From Tubiluchus corallicola (taxonomy: Eukaryota; Priapulida; Priapulimorpha; Priapulimorphida; Tubiluchidae), in assembly GCA_030141605.1 (NCBI GenBank), contig JAQGDQ010000220.1, forward strand, positions 1 through 37,903: a stretch of 37,903 nucleotides of DNA, written 5' to 3'. Made by a program: the position numbers and the translations under genes. This document shows positions 1 to 23,885 of this stretch, one piece after another (the stretch's first letter is position 1; every line of letters starts with the position of its first letter). The notes under the pieces are model-generated. The model made no database searches, was not told the origin of the DNA, and saw only the letters and a list, made by a program, of their open reading frames with translations.

Positions 1-324
1 ACGTTCTTACAAGTTCCCTTTACACTTTATACCATAGATCCTAGTTCCTAGTGTTACTGCAATACCAAACTTAATGCTTAAGTGTCTTCATTTTAGATTA
101 ATGCAAAGTTGCCTCCACTAAAGTCTCGCTTCACTCGCTTTCAGGCTTTTTCTGTTGTTTTGCAGGCTTTCTACGCGTGTTAAGTAATTTATTTGAAGCT
201 CCTTAGTGTTTTCCACAGCATTGCGCACCCTGGTGCAGAAAGTTTGAACTATTTTTCTGCAGAAACGGGTGTCGGAGAAATGCTCGTTTACCTTCTGTAT
301 CTTTTGTCGTTCATCTAAAAGGAC
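1..324. other. Unannotated AT-rich sequence
   Basis: No exon with supported homology, no repeat and no RNA gene was recognised here. It may be flanking or intronic sequence of a gene outside the window. Confidence 0.4.
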
Positions 325-390
325 TGTTAAATGACTACAAGAAAATTGTTAAATGACCACAAGAAAATTGTTAAATGACCACTAGAAAAT
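325..390. repeat. 22-bp tandem repeat, 3 copies
   Basis: The unit tgttaaatgaccacaagaaa(at) starts at 325, 347 and 369. The copies differ by single substitutions (actaca / accaca / accact). It abuts the tail of the SINE that follows. Confidence 0.85.
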
Positions 391-401
391 TAGCAAGCAA
401 G

Positions 402-402
402 T

Positions 403-436
<34 letters not shown>

Positions 437-692
437 AATATTTATTTAAAGTCGGCTTTTGGGTCAACAATTAACATTAGCTCAAAGAGCTATTATCGCC
501 GACTGTAAATAACAACCTACAACTACATAACAGAGACTATTATTACTCCACTTTTACCCTAAATACCACGCGTCAGGCAGGGCAACAGCAGGTACCATTT
601 TTAAAGTCTTTGGTATGACCCGGCCGCTGGTTCGAACTCACGACCTCCCAGACGGAAAGCAGACGCATTACCGCTAGACTAAACCGTCTGGT
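402..692 (-). mobile_element. tRNA-derived SINE, copy 1
   Basis: Read on the minus strand, the element starts at about 692 with a tRNA-like head. It has an A-box-like stretch (GTTTAGTCTAGCGGTAA) and a B-box-like stretch (GAGTTCGAACC), followed by GGTCATACC. A unique body of about 170 bp follows and ends in TTTAAATAAATATTATTATTA with a (TAA)n tail at 402-440. A second near-full-length copy with the same head, body and tail is at 36137-36410, which shows a genuine family. The head is the internal RNA polymerase III promoter typical of SINEs. I do not recognise the body as a named SINE domain. Confidence 0.85.
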
Positions 693-1089
693 CAAATCTT
701 TATTGCAAAATGTGACCCAAATTGCTTTGTAGCTGGCAGGTTAGGAGAAATTTGCTATTTGACCAAAAACAGTGAGTAATACCGTGAGTAAGCTCGTCAG
801 AAAATTCTATGCCCATTTAGTAATTATTACTGATCTGTTAACTGTGCAGTTGTTCACTAATAATACCCAGTTACCAATTACTGGATTAACTGTAATTAGT
901 TGTCAACTACAAGCGCTCTGTAATACTCACGACTCGGCATGACTGATTTAACGATAAAACCAGGTGCTTGAAATCTGTCTGGTACTTTGCACAAAGTAAC
1001 ACTTTCTATTTGTATGTTTTACTATTTTGCTGTGATTAACTTTTGGTAACTTACTATCCCATAATTAACCACTTCACTGCCGTCACGTG

Positions 1090-1130
1090 ACGGAAAGCAG
1101 ACGCATTACCACTAGACTAAACCGTCTGGT
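1090..1130 (-). mobile_element. SINE head fragment, copy 3
   Basis: About 41 bp match the 5' head of the SINE at 402-692, including the A-box region and the terminal ccgtctggt. The body and B box are absent. It is a truncated or decayed copy in the same orientation. Confidence 0.75.
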
Positions 1131-2098
1131 GAGTCTTTGAAAGCATTTTAATTTTTACAAATCACAAAGTTAGTAGATTTAGAATCAAGAGTAAAAATTA
1201 AGAATTTGATTCAGCTGAATTTGCTGCAGAAAATTTTACATTTTGCTTTTGTATTAAATTTGTTGTTTTTTCATTTTCAGTTTTTATTTCTCTTTTCAGA
1301 TAAGGATCCGCCTTCGTTTGTATACTAAGCTAAATTTTAGAGAAATCTCATCCGCAGCTTTGAATCTCTATCTTGAATCTCTGGTTCTTTCAATGTGTGT
1401 TCGTGTGTTCGTGGTATTGTGATGTTTCTATTCACACTTCATTTATTTTTTATTCAGTCTGTAATAATTTATTGTTTTTTTCAACATTCTCTATATGTAA
1501 TATTAGTCTAACTATGCGAGTCGATTTGAAATATTTTAATTTGAAGCTCCATGCTGAATCTTGTCTTTGTTACTCCATTACCCTGCAGTCTAAAACAGAT
1601 TCTCGAGTCGTAAAATTTTCGGTGATATTCAAAGGTGGACACGATTGCTGCTTACCAAAGATGTCCACTCTTGTCAAATATCGAAGCTCATAGAGCGCTG
1701 TAGCTGATTGGAAGAGGTGCTGACAAGCCACTGGTGTAGCAGTGTTTAGTTTCTTACTGGATTAACACCTGTGTTTACCTGTCTTGAAGGCTGATTTCTT
1801 TATTTTAGAATTCTGCCTACCCAATGTCTGTATAATAGATACATGATGACATCAATATGCCCCGTGGATGAAAGTAGCAAAACTGATTTTGCACATACAA
1901 TTTTTGTGTCTTTGTGCTTGACCTTCGTACCTAAATTATTTTAACCGTTTTAAACTGCAGGCTTTACTAGTCATACAAAGAGATGATCTCTGTGTATTGT
2001 GACTGAAGCATTTATTGTAGTTGTTCGTAAGTTAACCAATGAATTGATTTTGTTCACTTGTAGCCCCGTGTGATTGTAAGCAACTTTCTTTTCCATTA
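1131..2098. other. Unannotated AT-rich sequence
   Basis: No supported gene. An open frame at 1373-1693 has no ATG at its beginning, low-complexity Phe/Cys/Ser-rich content and no recognisable domain, so it is treated as chance. Confidence 0.4.
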
Positions 2099-2490
2099 GT
2101 GGTCGGTAGGGGTGAGCATCGAACGCTCGAATTCGATTCGAATGAGTTTTTTTAGTTCGAACTCGATTCGAATCCAAAACTATAGATTCGAATAATTCAG
2201 CACTTCAATCACATATGTTCCTGATCATTAAAACGATTGAAACATCATGCAATTAGCATAATTTAGCTGTGATTTCTGCACACAATTTTAAAGAAATTAC
2301 TAGTCGTTTTATTGCAGAACAAAATCTAGTGATATGCATGATCTTTGTAAGACTAATTTTTACTGGTGGTTTGAAAACTTGTTCGAAAATCGTTCAATCT
2401 CAATTCAAATTCGGTTCGAATTCGAAACACTGAAGTTCGGTTTGATTCGAATTCGCTTTCTGGTAGAGAATGCTCACCCCTTGTGGTCGG
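2099..2490. mobile_element. hAT-type MITE copy A with 8-bp target duplication
   Basis: The element occupies 2107-2482 (376 bp). Terminal inverted repeats begin TAGGGGTGAGCAT on the left and end ATGCTCACCCCT on the right. It is flanked on both sides by the same 8-bp sequence gtggtcgg (2099-2106 and 2483-2490), the size expected for hAT transposition. The subterminal regions are rich in TTCGAATTCGAA-like palindromes. There is no transposase, so it is non-autonomous. A second, inverted copy is at 7876-8280. Confidence 0.92.
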
Positions 2491-2910
2491 CAGACAAAAT
2501 TTTGTCGTCGTCATTTTACCCAAAATCGTGCATTCAGTGGCAGATGAGTATTTGCGAAAATATCATTCAAGCCACAAACTCTTTATTTGGCAGTTAACAT
2601 AAAACAAATTTTAGTATTGATATTTTTTACCCAGCCTTATTGCTTACATGTCACTTAGTTGCAACCAAAACCGGTGTTGTTGATATTGTTTTTTTTGCAA
2701 GCTTGTTTGTCCTTTAGTCAGTTAGTTATTTTACGACTTTAGTCATTTAGTCGTTTTACAATTATGTTTGAAATAGTAGATTCGAAAGTCACGTGTGTTT
2801 TACCATTTATATTGTAAGGAGTGTTGATAGACAAACCTTTAAAATTTGTGAGATAAAGTAGAAAAACTGACTGAGGATTTTGTGTAATTTTTTAATTTTC
2901 CACTTTCTTA

Positions 2911-3268
2911 GTCTGTATAAACTTGGTGTAATGTCACTTGGAAAAATTGTAGGTCATAGATTACAAGTGAGTAAAAATAGCTGAGTGGTCATGGTGTTTG
3001 TTTGGCTGTGAAGTTTTAGCAATACCCGGCCTGTCTAGTAAATGGATGACAGGGTTCCCATGGTCAGGAAAATTCCTGGTCTGTATGAACTTGGTGTAAT
3101 GTCACTTGATAAAATTGTTATAAATTACAACTTCCTGGGTCAATTTTTACAAGTCAATAAATATAGCTGAGTGGTCATGGTGTTTGTTTGGTTGTGAAAT
3201 TTGAGCAATACCAGGCCTGTCTAGTAAATGGATGGCAGGGTTCGCACGGTCACGGAAAGTCCTGGAAA
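2911..3268. repeat. Direct repeat of ~168 bp, 2 diverged copies
   Basis: Copies run from 2911 to 3078 and from 3079 to about 3268. They share gtctgtatraacttggtgta, gctgagtggtcatggtgttt and cctgtctagtaaatggatg. The second copy runs into an agggttcgcacggtcacgga stretch that looks like an interspersed-repeat end. A related short piece (gagtggtcatggcatttgtt) occurs near 12160, so the sequence is probably dispersed. Confidence 0.8.
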
Positions 3269-4278
3269 ATCCTTCAAAATTCAGGCTATCCTGTAAAGTT
3301 ATAGAAAGGTCGGGGGGAAAAGGATAATTTGATAAAAAGTCCGAGAGAATGATGAAAACAATTGACACCAGCATGTTGTACCATTTCCTGGAGAAAAGAC
3401 GGCAGACAAAGCAAAGTATTTTTAAACATTCATTCTTCGTCTTCTAGGGACGCAGTCAGTAGGGTAGAAATTCAGTCAAGTTTCTGTCTTGAAAATTAGT
3501 AATAGTGTCATGTAGATCCGCAAAGTGGACAGAGTGAATGATCATACTAAAGTGCTGATTATTTTATTTTAATCACAAGTGTTTTGTATTTAATCTTATC
3601 AAGTTTTGATGTAAGTTACTCAACCATCAGTGGCATAGCTAGAGTTCAGGCTTTGCAAGGCTCAAAATTTGAATTTTTGTTTAAAACCCTGTAAGACTAT
3701 TCTAATCCGTGTAGCAAGTTAATATCATTCTTGTGCAAAATGGCTTGTTTACTTGTGTTAAACTTGCTAGACGACGAAGCCAAGATGTGCTGGTGTGATC
3801 TCTGCTGTTCTGTGTAACTGTGCTAAGTGGTTTTGTCAACTGAAAATCATCAACATTAAGAACTGAAATGACCACAATGACCAATGACCGGTATTGCAAC
3901 ATTGCTAGCCTGCTAGTGCAAACTCCGCTAGGTGTGCCACTGTAGCGAACTGCTCAAATGATGTTCTTCGAAATGAGTTATATTCGAGGCATTGTTATAA
4001 TTATTGTTATTGTGTAATGTGACTATATTTATAACAAGGTTGTCAATGCTCAAGTAGGTGTTGCTTATCTGTCGAATAATCGTCGCTAATAGTCGAACAC
4101 TGAAGTAGTCTTAACATACTGGAGATACATAACATAACATATTTCAGTATTTCTGTTTTTAGTTTGTACACTGGTGTCTATAGACAGCGAGCATATTGTA
4201 AGCATACATCGTTTTTAGTTGCGTGTTATGAGTACGTACAGTGGTGTTATTATACTTTTCAGTATAAAAGCGCGTGTA
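3269..4278. other. Unannotated sequence
   Basis: No supported gene or recognised repeat. Short open frames here carry no family signal. Confidence 0.35.
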
Positions 4279-4572
4279 TACACGTCAAATGTAGACCTAC
4301 GTTAAGTCAAATGTAGATTTAGGTGATTCAAATGTGTCTTGGTAGCTCAAATGTAGACTTAGGCAGTTCAAATGTGTTAACAATGGTTTTCAAGAAATCT
4401 TGAGCGCTTTTGGTAAGTCAAATGTAGACACATGTCAAGTCAAATGTCCTATGTCTACATTTGACTTACCTAAGTCACATTTGAGTTACCAAAACACATT
4501 CGAAATTCCCATGTCTACATTTGACTTACCTAAGTCACATTTGAACTTTCCTGTGTCTACATTTGACGTGTA
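4279..4572. mobile_element. Fold-back element made of TCAAATGTAGAC subrepeats
   Basis: The ends are a perfect 18-nt inverted repeat: TACACGTCAAATGTAGAC at 4279-4296 and its complement at 4555-4572. The left half carries several copies of (a/g)tcaaatgt(a/g)gac. The right half carries the complementary gtctacatttgac and cacatttga copies. The whole 294-bp block could therefore fold into a long imperfect hairpin. There is no open frame. It looks like a fold-back/MITE-like element. The superfamily is not identified and no clear target duplication is seen. Confidence 0.8.
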
Positions 4573-4817
4573 AAACCTATAGAATTGCTAATTATACAGT
4601 TATTATGAGTAACTTAATCGTAAGAATTTTAGTACTTTCACAAATTATGCATCAGAAGTCTGGAGTAGTTGACAACCCGTTTTATGTAGGTTGGTTGTTA
4701 TTATTTGCAATAAAATTATTTATTGCATTTAAACTTGTTCTGTTTATGAAGAATTCACGTTAACATTGTGCGTGCATGTAAATGAATTTACTCTGTTTCT
4801 GGTAAAATAGACGTAAA

Positions 4818-5191
4818 TACAGTCAACCCTCGTTAAACCGGACTAATTAGGGGGGGGGTCCGGTTTAACCGATTGTCCGATATGCCTATATATGGTCTAT
4901 ATTATACAGGAATAATCACCTTAATAAGGCCTATATACATTGCACTATATTATATAGTCTATATACTGTGCACTATATACTATAGTGTATATTACTTTAA
5001 AATAGTTAACCTGTGAGGATAAAGAAATTATTGTACACTTCAAATAAAAAATGGCCCGTCAGTGGCTCGTGGTGAGTTGGTAGGCCGTTTTGTTTAGCGC
5101 TCCAGCTCGGTCAGTTTCCTTTACTACTGATGATGTCCGTATTGTCCAATATCCGGGCTAACGGGGTCCGGTTTAACGAGGGTCGAGTGTA
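4818..5191. mobile_element. pogo/Tigger-like MITE with TA target duplication
   Basis: The element at 4820-5189 starts CAGTCAACCCTCGTTAAACC and ends GGTTTAACGAGGGTCGAGTG, near-perfect inverted termini with the CAGTC...CTCGTTAA style of pogo/Tigger (Tc1/mariner) elements. TA flanks both ends (4818-4819, 5190-5191). The interior is AT-rich with ctatata repeats and no transposase, so it is non-autonomous. Confidence 0.85.
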
Positions 5192-5300
5192 CATGAATTA
5201 TGAGTTCTGAGCTCATCAATGCAGACCGTAACAAAATGGAGCATGTAACAGGAGTTTGCAATTCCAACACAATTTAAATATCTTAACCTTAATATCACAA

Positions 5301-5570
5301 ACTAATTTCTTGCATGTGGGAAGTGTAAACTTTAGCCCACGTAACGAGAATGGGCTAAAGTGCCACCAGAATTTTTTGTGACTGCTAAAGAGCAAACACT
5401 AAGAAAGAATTGTTCGTACAAAAACAACACTGCAGGTAACACTAATTTCTTGCATGTGGGAAATGTAAACTTTAGCCCACGCAACGAGAATGGGCTAAAG
5501 TGCCACCAGCATTTTTTGTGACTGCTAAAGAGCAAAGACTAAGAAAGAAATTGTTCGTACAAAAACAAGG
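5301..5570. repeat. 140-bp tandem duplication with internal hairpin
   Basis: Copies start at 5301 and 5441 with only a few substitutions and a short indel. Each contains the stem CTTTAGCCCA...TGGGCTAAAG, which could form a hairpin with a loop of about 11 nt. No coding content is supported. Confidence 0.9.
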
Positions 5571-6657
5571 ATCAATTTTTATATTTAAGTACATATAATT
5601 TATTACACTGCACAGGTAACAATGTACACTTAACATTAATCTCTATAGGGTGATTGAAAACATAAATTAATGGACTGTACAATCATTTGACAATAAATAC
5701 AGTAGTTATTACAATATAAAAAAGCAGCAGATTTCAAAAAAGACGGACATTTTTCATGGAGGTGATCTCCTCATGGAGGATGAGGTTATTGCTAGAATCG
5801 ACTCACAATTAACGACAAGAGATCAATACAGCAAAAGTATTTATACTGCATTTATGAAACAAGTACAAAGCCTGGTTATTTGGATTATCAATGTGTTGCA
5901 CCAACTGCTTTACACCTGTGGCCATGTATAAAAATTATTTAACAAATATGGTTAGATTTAACAATTACACTGGTTACTTAGTGTATTTAAGTATATGAAA
6001 CAAGTGGAATTCTTTGAAACCTGTGATTCCCTATGGCCTTAAAATGAGAAAAAAGCAATACGAGGCTCGGAAAGTGCACAGATAGGTGACTGATCGAAAA
6101 ACTACAACAGAGAGACTTTTAAACCGTCACAAACAGAACAAGATGGATCGAAAGGGGGCAAAGAGCGACCTAAAATATCAGTGGATCAATTGTTTGTCCA
6201 ATTCATCTCAATGAGTTTCAACTAATATTTGAATACAAAAAAACAGTCTGTTGATCGAGTGACAGCGGAACTTTTACAATAAGGCAACTTACACTAAAAA
6301 AATCACCCAAAATATAAAAAATTCCTTAGCAAAAGTATAAAAGGGAAATAAAATAAAAGGGTATAAAATAATAAAGGGAAATAAGGAAGAAGAAAAGAAG
6401 AAAAAACATGTTGATGTTTTGATTGGACAGTGGAAATCACAACTGATTATAATGATTACCTTTTTAATAACGTGAAGTTTCGATTATGTGGCATCCATTG
6501 TTGACGTACAGAATCTGAGAAAAGAACTTTCTTCACTTTTGTCTTATTCCCTGTTATACCTTTGCTAAGAATAGATGTATCAATTTCAATATTATACTAG
6601 TGATAAATATAATTGTTTTTCTTACACCAGCTCAAGGCTTCAACAGTGAGGCAGATC
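5571..6657. other. Unannotated AT-rich sequence
   Basis: No gene, repeat family or RNA recognised. Confidence 0.35.
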
Positions 6658-6763
6658 ACCTAGGGTCATAGCTGGGGTCATGTGGAGCCATGACAGCCGA
6701 GGTCACTTGCACCTAGGGTCATAGCTGGGGTCACTTGGAGCCATTACAGCTGAGGTCACTTGC
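6658..6763. repeat. 53-bp tandem repeat, 2 copies
   Basis: The unit begins acctagggtcatagctgggg at 6658 and 6711. Copies differ at a few positions. The repeated GGTCA half-sites (gggtca, aggtca) resemble nuclear-receptor half-sites, but this is only a resemblance. Confidence 0.85.
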
Positions 6764-6919
6764 ATGTCTATTATTAATGAAAATCATGCGGGGTGAAGAT
6801 TGACAAAGGTGCAAACTAAGATAAATAAAGAATTAAATCTAATGTTATCATTATAATATTTACAAATACAATAAACATGCCTTTCAAAATCAAAGAGTCA
6901 ATCTGATGCTCATTTAAAC

Positions 6920-6950
6920 CCCCCCCCCCTCCTCCACACACACACACACT
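6920..6950. repeat. Poly-C / (CA)n microsatellite
   Basis: A run of C is followed by ctcctcca and then (ca)n. Confidence 0.85.
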
Positions 6951-7195
6951 TGCTGACTATTTTAATTTCACTGTGAAGCCGCCTACAAGACGACATCATG
7001 AATCTGCCTACATCTGTGGCATGAAGCTAAAGCTGCAAAGTTGATGGAAAACGTGTTACCAAAATTCTTTTAACTCACAGCATAAATTTAAATATCTCAA
7101 GAAACTCTGCCCAATTTCACCCCAAAATCAAATTCATATTCTGCATACTTGAACCAGATCTATGCATAATAAGGGAAAAACATCGTATTATTACG

Positions 7196-7573
7196 ACGGG
7201 CGATGGCGGAGATGAGGATGTTGAGATGGATGGTGGGAGTAACAAGAAGGGATAAAATCAGGAAAAGTAATATTAGAGGAACAGTGAAAGTAGTGGAAGC
7301 CTCGAAAAAGATACAAGAGGCAAGATTGCGATGGTATGGGCACCTGAAAAGAAGAGTCGGGGAAGATCACGTGGGAAGGGAGGTCATGGAAATGGAAGTG
7401 CTGGGAAATAGAAGAAGAGGACGACCCAAGTGGAGATGGTTTGAATGTACTAATGGAGACCTTAGAGAGAAGAACATAAATGAAGAGATGGTCAACAACA
7501 GGAATGCATGGAGAAGACTTATTCACAACGGCGACCCCGAATAGGGAAAAGCTGGGAAGAAGAAGAAGATTAT
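7196..7573 (+). mobile_element. 5'-truncated RTE-like non-LTR retrotransposon, C-terminal coding end (copy 1)
   Basis: The plus-strand frame 7203-7544 encodes the C-terminal tail of an endonuclease/reverse-transcriptase polyprotein. It has the hallmark segments [27 protein letters not shown] and RRRGRPKWRW and ends at a natural stop. It is followed by gggaaaagctgggaagaagaag, the GAA-repeat tail typical of RTE elements. The RT and endonuclease domains are missing, so this is a dead 5'-truncated insertion. Two further copies in the same orientation lie at 17615-17964 and 20785-21267. Confidence 0.88.
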
Positions 7574-7867
7574 GACGGGCGACGAGAGCTTTGAAAGCCC
7601 TACTTCTCTTGTCAGTGTATTTTGTCTACAGGTTTATCGAAATCAAAAGTCAAGACTGGCAACAACTTCATTTATGCTTATGAAGATGAATGACTTTACT
7701 AACATAATGAAAAAAGAAGTATTTCGTACAACTCACTACATTTCCAACAAACTCTGAAGCAGGCGTCAAGCAAAAAATTGATACAAAATTAGGCAGAATT
7801 CTATGGACCAGGGAGTCCTAAGGCAGATAAAAAAATCACAAATGTACTACTACAAATGAGAATCTTA

Positions 7868-8288
7868 ATAAAAATTAGAGGTGAGCATTCTCTACCACAA
7901 AGCGAATTCGAATCGAACTGAATTTGACTTTCGAATTCCAATCGAACCGAACTTCAGTGTTTCGAATTCGAACCGAATTCGAATTGAGATTGAACGATTT
8001 TCCAACAAGTTTTCGAACCACCAGCAAAAATTAGTCTTACAAAGATCATGCATATCACTAGATTTTGTTCTACAATAAAACGACTAGTAATTTCTTTACA
8101 ATTGTGTGCAGAAATCACTGCTAAATTATGCTAATTGCACGATGTTTCAATCGTTTTAGTGATAAAGAACATGTCTGATTGCAGTGCTGAATTATTCGAA
8201 TCTATAGTTTTGGATTCGAATCGAGTTCGAACTAAAAAAACTCGTTCGAATTGAATTCGAGCGTTCGATGCTCACCCCTAGTAAAAAC
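7868..8288. mobile_element. hAT-type MITE copy B, inverted relative to copy A
   Basis: The element at 7876-8280 carries the same termini (tagaggtgagcat ... atgctcacccct) and the same interior as copy A at 2107-2482, in the opposite orientation. The flanks ataaaaat (7868-7875) and gtaaaaac (8281-8288) agree at 6 of 8 positions, consistent with a decayed 8-bp target duplication. No coding capacity. Confidence 0.88.
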
Positions 8289-8452
8289 TGAACAATTTGT
8301 CAGATGCAATAGAGCAGCGGAAACATCTAACTTCTTGTAAGCAGCTTCACAACACATAAATTTGCTATCAAACATAAATCACTAGAAAACTTTTTGTATG
8401 GCAGTTACGTGTATTTTACAGTAAAAATCACGATGGACAGTTAAACTGTTTG

Positions 8453-21968
<13,516 letters not shown>

Positions 21969-22249
21969 CACGACATAGCTATTGACAGAAGTAGCAGAAG
22001 ACGAAACCCTGGAAAAACTAAAAACATAACAACCAATATTAAAAAAACCATTTAACGACGGTGCCAAATTTATTTGTTTGTTTTTAATTAATTATGACTG
22101 TGACTGCCAGAACTTTTTATTAACTAAGTGGTACCAATCGGCTGTTGTAATTAAATTACTTTTTACTATCGTCATAAGTATTTTGCAACTCCATTTTATT
22201 TGTTTCAGAACATGGCATATCTTGTCAGATTTACAATTTGCCAGTGTAT

Positions 22250-23355
22250 TTTGTAAGCTGTCAATGTCCTTCTACTTGGACTGATGCTAATGTCACTATT
22301 GCTGATGGATAAATTATCAAAAGTGGTATACCTCAGGGAACAATTAGTGGTCCATCCTGTTTTATTTGATATGTAAATGATATTCTTGATTACGTTTTTT
22401 CTAATATAAGAATGTTTGTGGATGCTATTAAACTTTTTGGACAAATCAAGTCTCAGTTTGACTGTGCAATTCTTCAACTTGACCTTGATGCTTGACCTTG
22501 ATGCAATTCTTCAACTTGACCTTGATGCAATTCTTCAACTTGACCTTGATGCTGTTCAAAGATGATCTGATCAGTGGCTTTTGTAGCTGAAGCCTGTTAA
22601 GTACTGAAGCGCAGTTACGTATGAAAAGTCGTGTCACTTATAATTATGCAATTAATGACAAAATAGTTCCTGAAGTTTCTACTTTTCAAGATCTGTGTGT
22701 GATTATGTCTACTGATCTGAAGTTTGGTGATCATATTTCTGAATTAGAACAGAAAACCAAAAGATGCATTGGTATGATTAAGTGAACTGTAATTAGCAGA
22801 GATTCTTCTGTCATTTTGCCTTTATATGAAAGTTTGGTGCATCCTTAATTGGAGTATATTGCAGTTGTATGATCACCACAGTATAGTACGTATATTTAAA
22901 GTATTGAAGTAATTCAAAAGCGCTGTCTTGTCTTCGTTTAGCTCGTGACATTGATTTATCGTTTTTGTCTTCTCTAGAATAGAGACGTAATACTATTGAT
23001 TTGGCATTTGGTTTAGCATAAGATTCTAAATGATCCTACTGTAGTACAGTCAAGACAATTTTATTTCACCTTTTCATCAGCTTCGAAGACATTATAAGAA
23101 ACATTTTTGACCTTGTGTTAGAACCAATACATGAAAACATTTTTTCAGCCACCGAGTAATTAATCCATGGAATCGTTTCCAATTAGTCTCATAGTCATAC
23201 CTTCGAAGAATATTAGTAAATTTAAAAGTACAATAACATAGGCGCGTTCAATGCCATCTAGTCCCTGCTCCATGATTTTAATTACTTAATATTTAAAAAC
23301 TTTTGATGTTAAACTAATTGGAGAAAATAAATATTCTATGTCTATGTCTGGTCAC
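22250..23355 (+). pseudogene. Decayed CR1/L2/jockey-type reverse transcriptase
   Basis: Several plus-strand frames, broken by stops and frameshifts, carry RT landmarks in order. These are SGIPQGTISGP (GxPQG motif), YVNDIL...MFVDAIKLFG (F(A)DD motif with the second Asp lost), DLCVIMSTDLKFGDHISELE, LYESLVHP then LEYIAVV, and the C-terminal FFSHRVINPWNRFP-like end. It finishes near an AATAAATATTC tail. The ordering matches the RT C-terminal half of CR1/L2/jockey-clade LINEs. A 24-bp internal tandem repeat (22486-22550) disrupts it further. It lies just upstream of TMEM50 exon 1. Confidence 0.88.
22472..22555. repeat. 24-bp tandem repeat inside the RT remnant
   Basis: gcaattcttcaacttgacct(tgat) is repeated about three times with one interrupted junction (gatgcttgaccttgatg). 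Confidence 0.88.
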
Positions 23356-23528
23356 TAAACCATTCAATGAAATAGCAGCATTTGTGCAATAAATTGAATT
23401 GAAAATTGTTAATTTATAGAATTTGAAATGCTTTCACATTCAAATAAATTTATATTATAGTTTATTTCCCAAACGAAGTTTCCAATAATAATAACAATAA
23501 CATCAATCTACTTATATAACTCACACTC

Positions 23529-23885
23529 NNNNNNNNNNNNNNNNNNNNNNNNNNNNNNNNNNNNNNNNNNNNNNNNNNNNNNNNNNNNNNNNNNNNNNNN
23601 NNNNNNNNNNNNNNNNNNNNNNNNNNNNNNNNNNNNNNNNNNNNNNNNNNNNNNNNNNNNNNNNNNNNNNNNNNNNNNNNNNNNNNNNNNNNNNNNNNNN
23701 NNNNNNNNNNNNNNNNNNNNNNNNNNNNNNNNNNNNNNNNNNNNNNNNNNNNNNNNNNNNNNNNNNNNNNNNNNNNNNNNNNNNNNNNNNNNNNNNNNNN
23801 NNNNNNNNNNNNNNNNNNNNNNNNNNNNNNNNNNNNNNNNNNNNNNNNNNNNNNNNNNNNNNNNNNNNNNNNNNNNNNNNNNNNN
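23529..23885. other. Assembly gap (357 N)
   Basis: Run of N. Any exon in this interval is invisible, including a possible upstream TMEM50 exon. Confidence 1.

Noticed and set aside
402-692. Functional tRNA gene
   Set aside because: Box A/B are present but the cloverleaf is not intact, and the unit continues into a SINE body and tail shared with 36137-36410.
1373-1693. 106-codon plus-strand open frame
   Set aside because: Does not begin with ATG. Low-complexity composition and no homology signal.
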